A DNA stretch of 44,113 nt, taken from NCBI GenBank assembly GCA_964473995.1, contig CAYYRB010000016.1, forward strand, positions 1 to 44,113, given 5' to 3'. Positions 17,481-26,267 of this stretch are shown in pieces (position 1 is the stretch's first letter; each line of letters opens with the position of its first letter). The position numbers were made by a program, and so were the translations under genes. The stretch is from JAKRSD01 sp964473995. GTDB lineage: Bacteria; Bacteroidota; Bacteroidia; CAIKAF01. The notes beneath the pieces were generated by a model that ran no database searches, was not told where the DNA came from, and worked only from the letters and a program-made list of their open reading frames with translations.

Positions 17481-17837
17481 ATGAAAAGTATTGTCAAGTT
17501 TCTGGTGTACTCACTCAGTGTTGTTCTTACCGATTGGTTGTTAACGGGTATCCACCTGGATGATGTGTGGGCAGCCATGGTGGTGGCTGCCATACTCGGC
17601 CTGTTGAATGCTTTCGTTAAGCCCATTCTCGTTTTGTTCAGCATTCCGATTACGCTGTTTACCTTCGGATTTTTTCTGCTCATCATCAACGGCTTCACGG
17701 TTTGGCTCACCCATCTGATAGTGCCCGGTTTTGGAGTAGATTCTTTTGGCTGGGCCATCCTTTTCAGCATCGTTCTCTCCTTTGTTACCTGGTTGAACGA
17801 ATCTCTGTTCGGCTTGAACAAAAAGAAGAGCGAATAA
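17481..17837 (+). CDS. Four-helix membrane protein of the phage holin IV superfamily type
   Basis: A 118-residue very hydrophobic protein with four membrane segments. The conserved pattern AAILGLLNAFVKPIL followed by PITLFTFG and LIINGF is that of the widespread family annotated as mycobacterial-type four-TMS phage holin superfamily IV. There are no phage genes nearby and the family is common on bacterial chromosomes, so the name reflects similarity, not lysis. The next gene, on the opposite strand, converges on it with 47 bases between. Confidence 0.85.
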   Translation: MKSIVKFLVYSLSVVLTDWLLTGIHLDDVWAAMVVAAILGLLNAFVKPILVLFSIPITLFTFGFFLLIINGFTVWLTHLIVPGFGVDSFGWAILFSIVLSFVTWLNESLFGLNKKKSE

Positions 17838-17884
17838 CCTGAAAATATATTCCTGGACAATACTCCTGAGAAAGCAAAGCTTGC

Positions 17885-18430
17885 TTAAGGCTTCACGTTT
17901 GCTTTGAGTGTAAGTACGGTTTGCTGCGGCTCCGTGTTGGCGGTTACCGTTACGTTTTTAGTTTGACTGCCTTCTTGTTTTCCGGGGCTGTACACCACTT
18001 TGATTTTGCCGGTTCCGCCGGGAGGAATGGGCTCTTTGGGAAACTCGGGAACCGTGCATCCGCAGGAGCCCTTTGCATCGGTTATGATGAGCGGGTTTTT
18101 ACCGGTATTGGTAAATTCAAAGGCAAAGGGATTTTCGGTATCCTGCTTGATGGTGCCGAAATCATGCTCCATTTTTTTGAATGACAACGTGGTTGGCGGA
18201 CCTGAAGGCGCCGGAGGCGGAGTAGGGGTAGCCGTGGGATCCATGGGATTTACCGGGCTCATGGCCGGATTGGCGTTCGGATCACCCGCTGTAGCTGTGG
18301 CCACAGGCTGATTTTCGGTAAACGCTGCATTCTCCCCCTGAGAAAGCCCGTAGATAAAATAGGAGTTGGCCAGACTTACCGCCAAAGCCAAACCGCCGAG
18401 AAGGGTACCGATGTTGTTTTTTGTTTCCAT
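17885..18430 (-). CDS. Membrane-anchored DUF1573 protein
   Basis: A 181-residue protein. An N-terminal membrane segment (about residues 8-28) is followed by a Pro/Ala/Thr-rich linker (about 40-75). The DUF1573 domain (about 78-181) is an immunoglobulin-like fold with the typical HDFGTIKQ, FEFTNTGKNPLII and SCGCTVPEFPKEPIPPG motifs. The SCGCT motif is the family hallmark. The function is unknown; the linker would place the domain in the periplasm. It ends 50 bases downstream of the S41 protease start-to-stop unit only on the opposite side, so it is probably transcribed alone after that gene's upstream region. Confidence 0.9.
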   Translation of the reverse strand: METKNNIGTLLGGLALAVSLANSYFIYGLSQGENAAFTENQPVATATAGDPNANPAMSPVNPMDPTATPTPPPAPSGPPTTLSFKKMEHDFGTIKQDTENPFAFEFTNTGKNPLIITDAKGSCGCTVPEFPKEPIPPGGTGKIKVVYSPGKQEGSQTKNVTVTANTEPQQTVLTLKANVKP

Positions 18431-18479
18431 TGCTGTCTAAAAATTTAAGACAAATTAAACGTAAAAAAGGAAATGTGGT

Positions 18480-20090
18480 TTACTGTTTTCTGTCGGTTCT
18501 TTGCACTAATTCATCCAGCTTGTTTTCTTTCAAGGCTTTTAAGGCCGCAGTTACCGCAGGATCATATTCATTCAGCAGGGCAATGAATAATTCATTATCC
18601 CACAACAGACGCCCCATGTTGGCCTTAATCCGGGTCATTACATAGCTTTTTACAGCCGGTGCAAGATCGGTCCATCGGAACAGTTTTTCTTTCGATTTCA
18701 AGTAATCGGAAAAAGCCTCGATAACAGATTCATCTGCCGCATATTCTTTTTTGAATATTTCGGAAGTGGGATATCGTTTGCTTAGTTCTTTTCGGTGTTT
18801 GTTTACATACTTTATGGCAAATCGGTAAAATAGGTTTTGGCGGTTGATTGCCTTGATCAGGGAATCGTTTTCCAGCGTATCTGCCGGCACGAATACATCC
18901 GGGATGATGCCGCCCGACCCATATACGATTCGTCCTGATTTGGTGTAGAATTTCAGGCTGTCCGGAATTTTGATTTGATCTGCCGACTGTAATTCTCCGG
19001 ATTCCATGCGCCGTTTGATTTCCTCATTGTATTTGTCTTTCCCTTCGTTGTATGGCCGTTGTATGCATCTGCCCGAAGGCGTGTAGTACCGGGCTGTGGT
19101 AATCCGGGCCGCAGAACCGTCGGAAAATGGATAGGTATTTTGCACAAGTCCCTTGCCGTAACTTCTTCTTCCTAAAATGATTCCCCGGTCTAAATCCTGT
19201 ACCGCACCGGATACGATTTCGCTGGCAGATGCTGAATTTTCATCAATCAACACGGCTAATTTTCCTTCATCAAAAACGCCTTTTCCTTTAGAGAAATACT
19301 CTCTCCGGCGGCTTTCTTTTCCTTCTGTGAAAACCACCAGTTCCTCCATGTCCAAAAATTCACTGCACATATCTACCGCCACATGCAGATATCCGCCTGG
19401 GTTTCCCCGTAGATCCAGGATAAGCTGCCGCATCCCTGCCTTTTTCAGTTTTTTTATGGCTTCCTTCATTTCGTCGGCGGTCTGAGCTCCGAAGCGGGTA
19501 ATTTTCACGAGGGCGGTTTCTTCATCAATCAAATAGGAGGCCGTTACGCTTTCCACGGGAATTTTGTCGCGTTTCACTTTGAAAAGTAAGGTGTCGGGAC
19601 ATTCGTCTCTCAGTACCTTCAATATGACTGTAGATCCCTTTTTTCCGCGGAGCAGCGACGAAAGGCGAGCGGAGTTGATGCTAATTCCTGCAATGAGAGA
19701 GTCGTCCACAAAAACAATGCGGTCACCCGGACATATTCCGGCCTTGTCGGCGGGACCGTTTTCCTGTGTACTGATTACCAGAAGCGTATCGTCGTCGTTG
19801 TTGTAGGTAATGCCTACCCCTTCAAAACTGCCTTGCAGATTTTCATTGGATGTCTGTAATTCCTCGGCGGTAAGGTAATTCGAGTGTGGGTCTAAATTCT
19901 TCAGAATGGCTCTGATGGCTTCTTCAGTAACTTTTTTGCTATTGTAATCTTCTACATAATGGTCATCTAAAATGGAGAAAAGCCGATGCATTTTCTGGAG
20001 TGAAACCCCGCTCTCCTCATCCTGCGCTTTCAGCGTGGGTAAGGCTGATACCAGAATGAAAAAAACGATCGGTAATGAACGAGGAATCAT
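18480..20090 (-). CDS. S41-family C-terminal processing peptidase
   Basis: A 536-residue periplasmic serine protease with signal peptide MIPRSLPIVFFILVSALPTL. The N-terminal helical region carries NLDPHSNYLTAEE, the standard opening of C-terminal processing proteases. A PDZ domain follows (about residues 88-165; ENGPADKAGICPGDRIV). The catalytic S41 domain includes ILDLRGNPGG, the nucleophile Ser in NSASASEIVSGA (about 288) and the general-base Lys in GRRSYGKGLVQ (about 315). It cleaves near protein C-termini, with roles in envelope turnover. It lies 52 bases downstream of purC on the same strand. Confidence 0.94.
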   Translation of the reverse strand: MIPRSLPIVFFILVSALPTLKAQDEESGVSLQKMHRLFSILDDHYVEDYNSKKVTEEAIRAILKNLDPHSNYLTAEELQTSNENLQGSFEGVGITYNNDDDTLLVISTQENGPADKAGICPGDRIVFVDDSLIAGISINSARLSSLLRGKKGSTVILKVLRDECPDTLLFKVKRDKIPVESVTASYLIDEETALVKITRFGAQTADEMKEAIKKLKKAGMRQLILDLRGNPGGYLHVAVDMCSEFLDMEELVVFTEGKESRRREYFSKGKGVFDEGKLAVLIDENSASASEIVSGAVQDLDRGIILGRRSYGKGLVQNTYPFSDGSAARITTARYYTPSGRCIQRPYNEGKDKYNEEIKRRMESGELQSADQIKIPDSLKFYTKSGRIVYGSGGIIPDVFVPADTLENDSLIKAINRQNLFYRFAIKYVNKHRKELSKRYPTSEIFKKEYAADESVIEAFSDYLKSKEKLFRWTDLAPAVKSYVMTRIKANMGRLLWDNELFIALLNEYDPAVTAALKALKENKLDELVQRTDRKQ

Positions 20091-20142
20091 ATCGAGAATT
20101 TACACACTGAAACGTAAACGGTGTACATAAAGTTGTGTCAAA

Positions 20143-21099
20143 TCAGCGGAATCCTAATTTCCCCAGAGCGGCTTTAATTCGTGTTTCAATCTGCTGTAGG
20201 CGGATATCGCTCTCCATGCGGATGAATTTTTGCCCGGTCAGCTTTTCGTACAGATGAATGTAGCGTTCACTGACTTCATGCACGAATGAATCGGGCATAT
20301 CGGGCATGGATTGTCCCTCAAGCCCCATAAAACCTTGTTCAATTAGCCATTGGCGCACGAATTCCTTGGAGAGTTGTTTTTGGGGAATGCCTTTTTTCTG
20401 ATTTTCTGAATACGTGTCGGAATAAAAATACCGGGAACTGTCCGGCGTATGAATTTCATCCATCAGCAGAATTTCACCGTCGTGTATGCCAAATTCATAT
20501 TTGGTATCCACCAGAATCAATCCTTGTTCCAGCGCCTTTTGGTGCCCGAATGCATATAATTTCCGGGTGTACTCCTCCAGGGTGTTCCATGTTTTTTCGT
20601 CCACGATGCCTTGTGCCAGTATTTCTTCCTTGGAAATATCCAGGTCATGTCCTTCATCGGCTTTGGTTGCCGGTGTGATGATGGGCTCGGGGAAACGGTC
20701 GCTTTCTTTCATACCCTCGGGCATGGTAACTCCGCATAGGGTGCGGTGTCCTGCCTGGTATTGTCTCCAGGCGTGACCCGATAAATACCCGCGGATCACC
20801 ATTTCCAGTTTGATGGGCTGACAGAGTTTTCCGATGGTGACGTTGGGATCGGGACTTTCCAGAATCCAATTGGGAACCAGATCGCGGGTGATTTCCATAA
20901 AGTGGTTGGCTATTCCGTTGAGCACTTGCCCTTTAAACGGAATGGCTCTGGGTAGTATGTGGTCAAAGGCGGAAATACGGTCTGAGGCCACCATGACTAA
21001 AAAACGGTTGTCAATGTTATAGACATCGCGCACTTTTCCATGGTATAGATTTACCTGTCCGGGTAGCTTAAAATCAGTACGGTTGATGGTTTGTTCCAT
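20143..21099 (-). CDS. purC: Phosphoribosylaminoimidazole-succinocarboxamide synthase
   Basis: A 318-residue SAICAR synthase, which joins CAIR and aspartate with ATP in purine synthesis. Markers are GKVRDVY near the N-terminus, SDRISAFDHILP, the VIRGYLSGHAWRQY segment, and LVDTKYEFG with DEIHTPDSSRY. This is the longer, yeast-like form usual in Bacteroidota. The start is 3 bases past the phoH stop, so the two are co-transcribed. Confidence 0.97.
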   Translation of the reverse strand: MEQTINRTDFKLPGQVNLYHGKVRDVYNIDNRFLVMVASDRISAFDHILPRAIPFKGQVLNGIANHFMEITRDLVPNWILESPDPNVTIGKLCQPIKLEMVIRGYLSGHAWRQYQAGHRTLCGVTMPEGMKESDRFPEPIITPATKADEGHDLDISKEEILAQGIVDEKTWNTLEEYTRKLYAFGHQKALEQGLILVDTKYEFGIHDGEILLMDEIHTPDSSRYFYSDTYSENQKKGIPQKQLSKEFVRQWLIEQGFMGLEGQSMPDMPDSFVHEVSERYIHLYEKLTGQKFIRMESDIRLQQIETRIKAALGKLGFR

Positions 21100-21102
21100 A
21101 AT

Positions 21103-22083
21103 TTACGCTTTGTTTTCTTTGTTCTTTGCTTCATCCTTTTCGTAGGCATCCAGTATGTTTTTCACCAGCCGGTGGCGGATGATGTCGGAGCGGTCAAAAT
21201 GCACAAAACCGATTCCGTTTACTTTTTCCAATATGTTCAGGGCGCGACTCAATCCGGATTGCCGGGACTGAGGCAGATCAATTTGGGTTAGGTCGCCCGT
21301 GATGATGAATTTGGCGGTTTGTCCCATCCGGGTGAGGAACATTTTCATCTGCATGTGCGTGGCGTTTTGAGCTTCATCCAAAATCACGAACGCATTGTCG
21401 AGGGTTCGTCCGCGCATGTAAGCCAATGGCGCAATTTGAATGGTTCCGCTTTCCATGTACAGTTTCAGTTTGTCCGGTGGAATCATGTCGCGCAGGGCAT
21501 CGTAAAGGGGCTGCAGGTACGGATCTAATTTTTCTTTCAGGTCGCCGGGAAGAAAGCCGAGATTTTCTCCCGCTTCTACGGCAGGACGGGTGAGAATGAT
21601 TTTACGGATTTCTTTATTCTTCAACGCTTTCACGGCAAGAGCAACGGCCGTGTAGGTTTTACCCGTACCTGCGGGGCCTAAGGCAAACACCAGATCATTC
21701 TCCGCACTGGTTTTTACCAGCACGATCTGATTCGGGGTTCGGGCTTTAATCATCAGCCCGTCGTTTCCGATCAGCAGGGTATTGCCCGGTTGGCTTTCCT
21801 GCGGAAAGTCTTCGTTTATCTCAGGCTGGGTGCCGCGGGTTAATATCTCATGTACTTTGTCATCTTCCAACGTGCCGAACCGGTCGTAATATTTCAACAT
21901 GCGGATCAGTCCTTCGCGCAAACGCTCAATTTCCGATTCTTCGCCATGCAGACGGAGTTCGGCTCCGCGGTCTATTATTTTTAATTTGGGAAATAAATCG
22001 CGGATGATTTTCAGGCGCGAATGATTAGGCCCCAATATTTCCACGGGGTTGATATTATCTAATACGATGATTTTTTCGCTCAA
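21103..22083 (-). CDS. phoH: PhoH-family ATPase
   Basis: A cytosolic PhoH-like P-loop ATPase of the type often adjacent to rRNA-maturation factors. Walker A is FALGPAGTGKTYTA and Walker B is FVILDEAQNA, followed by TRMGQTAKFIITGD. A longer frame starts at 22164, but relatives begin close to EKIIVLDNINPVE and a promoter for the divergent gene lies inside the extension. The TTG at 22083 (326 residues) is therefore preferred. Its biological role is not settled; RNA-related functions are proposed for the family. Confidence 0.9.
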   Translation of the reverse strand: MSEKIIVLDNINPVEILGPNHSRLKIIRDLFPKLKIIDRGAELRLHGEESEIERLREGLIRMLKYYDRFGTLEDDKVHEILTRGTQPEINEDFPQESQPGNTLLIGNDGLMIKARTPNQIVLVKTSAENDLVFALGPAGTGKTYTAVALAVKALKNKEIRKIILTRPAVEAGENLGFLPGDLKEKLDPYLQPLYDALRDMIPPDKLKLYMESGTIQIAPLAYMRGRTLDNAFVILDEAQNATHMQMKMFLTRMGQTAKFIITGDLTQIDLPQSRQSGLSRALNILEKVNGIGFVHFDRSDIIRHRLVKNILDAYEKDEAKNKENKA

Positions 22084-22137
22084 GCTCTTTTTACTTTTTA
22101 CTGTTTGGCTGCGGAGTACAAAATTGCCCGGATTGGT

Positions 22138-22145
22138 TACCTTTG
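22138..22145 (+). promoter_or_regulatory. -7 box of the SAM hydroxide adenosyltransferase gene
   Basis: TACCTTTG matches TAnnTTTG, 37 bases upstream of the ATG at 22183. It sits in the short divergent region with phoH. No well-spaced -33 TTG is evident. Confidence 0.55.
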
Positions 22146-22182
22146 AGAGCTCAAAAATAAACAATTCAATCGACCTCAGGAT

Positions 22183-22998
22183 ATGCCCGTAATAACCTTA
22201 TTGACAGATTTGGGCTATGCAGATTGGTATGTGGCCACACTGAAAGCTCAGCTGTTAAGGCTTATTCCTGATGCTCATGTGGTGGATATTACGCACGGTA
22301 TTGAAAAATATAACGTGCAGCAGGCGGCATTTGTGATGAAGAACAGCTATACCTGGTTTCCTCCGGGCACGATACATCTTATTAGTGTGGAGCCCTCCAT
22401 ACACTTCGACAAGCCTTATGTGGCCATTCAGTTTGCCGATCAATTTTTTATCGGTACGGACAACGGTTTCTTTTCGCTTCTTTTCGGTCAGGCCAAACTG
22501 CAAAAGGCCGTTACCTTGCATAACGTAGAACCAGATTGGCAAAAAAGTACGTTGGAAATCAGGGATATCTTTGTGTCTGCAGCCCAATGGCTGGTATCCG
22601 GAAAAAAAATTGAAGAACTTGGTAAGCCCTTGGTTTCTCTCTTCGAACAGGTGGCGTTTAATCCTGTGTATTTGGGATCAGGCATTCAGTTTCATGTGCA
22701 ATACACGGATGGTTTTGGCAACGTAATTACCAATTTGACCAAGGAAGATTTTGAGCAAAAAGTGGGCAACAAAAAATTTACCATTCTTTTGCGTGCCAAA
22801 CGTTATAACATCAGTAAAATAGGCAGATCATATCGCAGCGTGGGCCCGGGTGATATGGTAGCGTTGTTCAACAGCGGAAATGTGTTGGAAATCGCCGTTA
22901 ATCAGGGTTCTGCCAGTGAGTTGCTCGGCCTGAATGCCGGAGATCGGTTAGTATTGGAAATTCATGAAAATAACACGGATAGTCCGCTTGGATTTTAA
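22183..22998 (+). CDS. SAM hydroxide adenosyltransferase (DUF62 family)
   Basis: A 271-residue protein of the family that includes fluorinase and chlorinase but whose ordinary members hydrolyse S-adenosylmethionine to adenosine and methionine. Characteristic elements are the N-terminal LLTDLGYADWYV (Asp and substrate-binding residues), VDITHGIEKYNVQQAAF, FFIGTDNGFFSLL and the C-terminal-domain segment YTDGFGNVITNLT. Length is normal. A small monooxygenase-fold gene overlaps its last 35 bases. Confidence 0.92.
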   Translation: MPVITLLTDLGYADWYVATLKAQLLRLIPDAHVVDITHGIEKYNVQQAAFVMKNSYTWFPPGTIHLISVEPSIHFDKPYVAIQFADQFFIGTDNGFFSLLFGQAKLQKAVTLHNVEPDWQKSTLEIRDIFVSAAQWLVSGKKIEELGKPLVSLFEQVAFNPVYLGSGIQFHVQYTDGFGNVITNLTKEDFEQKVGNKKFTILLRAKRYNISKIGRSYRSVGPGDMVALFNSGNVLEIAVNQGSASELLGLNAGDRLVLEIHENNTDSPLGF

Positions 22999-23254
22999 TC
23001 CTGAGAAGGTAGGAGAGTTTTCCGACTTTTTTCACAAAAACAAGGAAAGTATCGGTTCTTTTCCCGGATGCCTTTCTCTACACCTGCATCGCGATGCAAA
23101 AATTGAACACGTTTTCTACACGGTGAGTATCTGGGAAAGCGAAGAAGCGCTTGAATCGTACAGAAAATCCGATTTATTTAACCGGTTGTGGTCTTTTGCC
23201 AAAGCCCGTTTTGCCGGAAAGCCGCTCGCGTATTCGTTGATTAACGAGGTGTAG
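22964..23254 (+). CDS. Antibiotic-biosynthesis-monooxygenase (ABM) fold protein
   Basis: A 96-residue dimeric ferredoxin-like alpha+beta protein. The pattern of ITRIVRLDF, then a helix, then SFPGCLSLHLHRD and FYTVSIWESEEALESYR with a C-terminal FAKARFAGKP fits the ABM superfamily. Family members range from quinol oxygenases to haem-degrading enzymes and the substrate is not evident. It overlaps the upstream gene by 35 bases and the convergent OstA-like gene by 14. Confidence 0.85.
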   Translation: MKITRIVRLDFNPEKVGEFSDFFHKNKESIGSFPGCLSLHLHRDAKIEHVFYTVSIWESEEALESYRKSDLFNRLWSFAKARFAGKPLAYSLINEV

Positions 23255-24884
23255 GGGTTCCCCGCTTTTTGTTTTTTTTTCGAGTGAGCGGAAACGCCGT
23301 AGGAATCGTTTTTTGTCTTCCGCGTATAACCGTGCTGTAAATATCATTCAAACTGGTCGGTCTGAGATTCTCGAGCCAGCGGAAACCGGGCAGCAGGGTT
23401 TCCGCTGCCGGAACGTCTTCAATCGGACTCAGATTACCCTTGGGCTCGGAAATAAAAACGATACGGTCAATTTTCCGGTCTTCCAGGTAAATGCGGATAT
23501 CTTTGCTTTCGGCCCGGTTGATGCCGATATAGTCATTCTCTTCCTCTTCTTTTGGGTAATATACCGTAACACCATCGGTGTATACATCCACTACTTTCAA
23601 CTTGTTTTCTTCGAAAGTGCCGTGCATATTCATGCCCGATATCTGGTTGTATTTGGAACTGTCTTCCCGGCTGATGATGAAGGAACTGCCAACAAGATCC
23701 ATCGATTTCATTTTTCCTCCGCCCAGCTGAAATTGAATGTAATTTGCGGTAAGCTGGTTGCTGTCGTTCCACAGAATGGGAGCATGAAACATCTGTACCA
23801 GGCTGTCACCGCGTATGTAGGAAAGCGAATCACAGGTTCCCTGAAAGTCGGCACGGTAAAATTTTACCCGGTGATACGCCAACAGCATCCGGTCACACAG
23901 GGAATCGCTGAATGAATAGAGCGTGTCTGCACTTAGAAAAAGGGAATCAACGCCCTCCGTAAGTAAGAGAGTGACACTGTCTGTCACCAAAAAACGATCC
24001 TGTTTTTCAAATGATTCGGCATAGTTTCCCATAACCACGGTTTTTTCCACGGTATCGGTGAGTATCACATTTTTTTTCGCGAGACCGTATCCCGTGGTTC
24101 TTTCGTAGTAGATGCTGTCCGCTTTCAGGTTTTGGGCTCCGGCATCCATCGAGGCGTTTTTGTAAAAGGAACAGATGTCTTTTTTTGTGTCGTACCAACC
24201 GCCTTCGCAACGTATGGTGTTTTTTTCGGATGTAATCAGGGTGGGCCCGTAAAAAAGGGCTATTTCCGAGTCGGTTTTGAAATGTAGTGTGTCGCTTTCC
24301 ACCGTGTATTCCGGATTTTCAATGGTAACATTTCGGGTAAATACAAATTCCTTTTTATCGGCATAGTAGGTGCCTTTACCGCTCTTGAGTATATTGTTGT
24401 CTTTTGAACGCGTGGTGGCACTGTCCGGATAAAAGGCGGTTTTGTTTTTTATGTCGTAGGTGATGAAAGTGGTTTCCAAATTCACCTGCGGATCAATCAT
24501 GCGCACCCGGCCCAGCAGCGTGGCCAAGCCTTTATCGCCGTCGTAGGCTAGGCTGTCGCCGTACAAGTCAATGCTGTCTCCCTGTTCAATGTGAATACGT
24601 CCGAACGCGTCAAACGCATTCCGGTCCATGTATCGGTAGGCACTGTCGGCGTACATGTACACATTTTCGTGGCGGAGCACTACACGCCCGATGATGCGCA
24701 TGGCGTTGATCCCGAGCCGCTCATCGTACTCGGAATAATCAGCATTCAGAAATTCAATCTTTTTGAGTTTGGCGGTATCCTCCGCAGCCGGATTTTGGGC
24801 GGAAACACTTCCCCGAAGCAAGAGCAGAAAAAAAAATCCGGATATATGGGTTGCCGCTTTCAATGGTATATGAGTGACCGACAA
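23241..24884 (-). CDS. OstA-like (LptA/LptD N-domain) outer-membrane biogenesis protein
   Basis: A 547-residue exported protein (hydrophobic leader, cleavage near SVSAQ). Repeated short beta motifs such as YMYADSAYRYMDRNAFDAFG, GDSIDLYGDSLAYDGD and ESDTLHFKTDS are typical of the OstA_2/LptA-like beta-jelly-roll found across Bacteroidota. It probably binds lipopolysaccharide in transit or assists outer-membrane assembly (inference from family). The basic C-terminus (TRKKNKKRGTPTPR) is probably disordered. The gene starts 8 bases after purA. Confidence 0.9.
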   Translation of the reverse strand: MSVTHIPLKAATHISGFFFLLLLRGSVSAQNPAAEDTAKLKKIEFLNADYSEYDERLGINAMRIIGRVVLRHENVYMYADSAYRYMDRNAFDAFGRIHIEQGDSIDLYGDSLAYDGDKGLATLLGRVRMIDPQVNLETTFITYDIKNKTAFYPDSATTRSKDNNILKSGKGTYYADKKEFVFTRNVTIENPEYTVESDTLHFKTDSEIALFYGPTLITSEKNTIRCEGGWYDTKKDICSFYKNASMDAGAQNLKADSIYYERTTGYGLAKKNVILTDTVEKTVVMGNYAESFEKQDRFLVTDSVTLLLTEGVDSLFLSADTLYSFSDSLCDRMLLAYHRVKFYRADFQGTCDSLSYIRGDSLVQMFHAPILWNDSNQLTANYIQFQLGGGKMKSMDLVGSSFIISREDSSKYNQISGMNMHGTFEENKLKVVDVYTDGVTVYYPKEEEENDYIGINRAESKDIRIYLEDRKIDRIVFISEPKGNLSPIEDVPAAETLLPGFRWLENLRPTSLNDIYSTVIRGRQKTIPTAFPLTRKKNKKRGTPTPR

Positions 24885-24892
24885 AACGGAAC

Positions 24893-26179
24893 TTACCCGA
24901 AAATATTTTTCCGTTCGATGGTCTGTACGCGATCAGGTCCAAGCGATACAATGGAAATGGGAAGTCCCGTTTTATCCTCAATCATGCGGATGTAATTTTC
25001 CAGTGTATCCGGAATTTCCTCCATGCTTCGAACACCGGTAACATCCTGCATCCATCCCTGAGCCGATGAAAGAACGGGTTTGATTTCATCACTCAATACA
25101 TCATAGGGGAGATAGTCGATCTCTTTGCCGGCGTATTCATATTTTTCGGCATACTGAATGGTTTCAAAATCAGATAGTACATCGGCTTTCATCATAATGA
25201 GGTGCGAAACGCCGTTAATCATGCAGGCATAACGAAGGGCGGGCAAATCTAACCAGCCCGTGCGACGCGGTCTTCCGGTGGTAGCTCCGTATTCACGGCC
25301 TATATCACGCAGTTTCTGCCCGATTTCATTATCCAACTCGGTGGGGAAGGGGCCACTGCCCACGCGTGTGCAGTAGGCTTTGAAAATTCCGAAAACATGC
25401 CCGATGGCCGTCGGAGCAATTCCCAATCCGGTGCAGGCGCCTGCCGTAATGGTATTAGAAGAGGTGACAAATGGGTATGAACCGAAATCAATATCAAGGA
25501 GTGTGCCCTGAGCACCTTCAGCCAAAATCCGCTTACCCTCCCGCAGGGCCTGATTCAGGTAATGTTCGCTGTCGCAAAAGGGAATGGAACGCAAAAATTC
25601 CACGCTTTCGAACCATTCTGTTTCAGCAGTGCCCAGTTCATATTCGTGGTGCATCTGGGCCAGCAGTTGCTCGTGCTTATTTTTAAGGAAGTCGTATTTT
25701 TCTCTGAAGTCGGCAGATTCCAAATCACCGATACGCAGTCCGTTTCGGCCTGTTTTATCCATGTACGTGGGGCCTATGCCTTTTAATGTGGACCCAATTT
25801 TTTGTTTGCCTTTGGCTGCTTCGGAGGCAGCATCCAAAATGCGGTGCGTAGGAAGAATCAGGTGGGCCTTGCGCGAAATCACCATCCGCTCGGCCACGGG
25901 CACGCCCATTTCAAGAAGTGCCTTAATTTCTTTACGCAGGGTGATGGGGTCAATGACCACTCCGTTGCCCACTACATTCATTTTTCCTTTATGGAAAATG
26001 CCCGAAGGAATGGTATGTAAAACATGCTTAATTCCATTAAATTCCAAGGAATGCCCGGCATTTGGTCCTCCTTGAAAGCGAGCAATGATGTCGTATCGTG
26101 GAGTAAGCACATCCACCACCTTGCCTTTGCCTTCGTCGCCCCATTGCAGACCCAGCAACACATCCACTTTATTTTTCAT
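24893..26179 (-). CDS. purA: Adenylosuccinate synthetase
   Basis: Forms adenylosuccinate from IMP, aspartate and GTP, the first committed step to AMP. The P-loop-like GLQWGDEGKGK and the FQGGPNAGHSLEF, GNGVVIDP and GATTGRPRRTGWLD blocks are diagnostic. A TTG at 26206 and an ATG at 26191 lie upstream in frame. The -7 box at 26204-26211 covers the former, and relatives begin at MKNKVDVLLG, so the ATG at 26179 (428 residues) is chosen. The OstA-like gene follows after 8 bases. Confidence 0.96.
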   Translation of the reverse strand: MKNKVDVLLGLQWGDEGKGKVVDVLTPRYDIIARFQGGPNAGHSLEFNGIKHVLHTIPSGIFHKGKMNVVGNGVVIDPITLRKEIKALLEMGVPVAERMVISRKAHLILPTHRILDAASEAAKGKQKIGSTLKGIGPTYMDKTGRNGLRIGDLESADFREKYDFLKNKHEQLLAQMHHEYELGTAETEWFESVEFLRSIPFCDSEHYLNQALREGKRILAEGAQGTLLDIDFGSYPFVTSSNTITAGACTGLGIAPTAIGHVFGIFKAYCTRVGSGPFPTELDNEIGQKLRDIGREYGATTGRPRRTGWLDLPALRYACMINGVSHLIMMKADVLSDFETIQYAEKYEYAGKEIDYLPYDVLSDEIKPVLSSAQGWMQDVTGVRSMEEIPDTLENYIRMIEDKTGLPISIVSLGPDRVQTIERKNIFG

Positions 26180-26203
26180 AGGAAGACCCATTTTAGAAAG
26201 TCC

Positions 26204-26211
26204 CAAAAGTA
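26204..26211 (-). promoter_or_regulatory. -7 box of purA
   Basis: Minus-strand TACTTTTG fits TAnnTTTG and lies 24 bases upstream of the chosen purA ATG, giving a leader of roughly 18 bases. It rules out the TTG at 26206 as the translation start. Confidence 0.6.
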
Positions 26212-26267
26212 GAAAAAATGTGACAAAAAGGGGCAGGTGAAGTGAACAAGGAATTCGATATCAGAAA

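Noticed and set aside
17481..17837. Holin-like gene as evidence for a prophage
   Set aside because: No other phage gene is nearby; this superfamily is widespread on chromosomes without phage context.
17872..17886. AAGCAA-AGC-TTGCTT hairpin between the convergent membrane-protein and DUF1573 genes
   Set aside because: The stem is AT-rich and lacks a T run on either side, so I do not call it a terminator.
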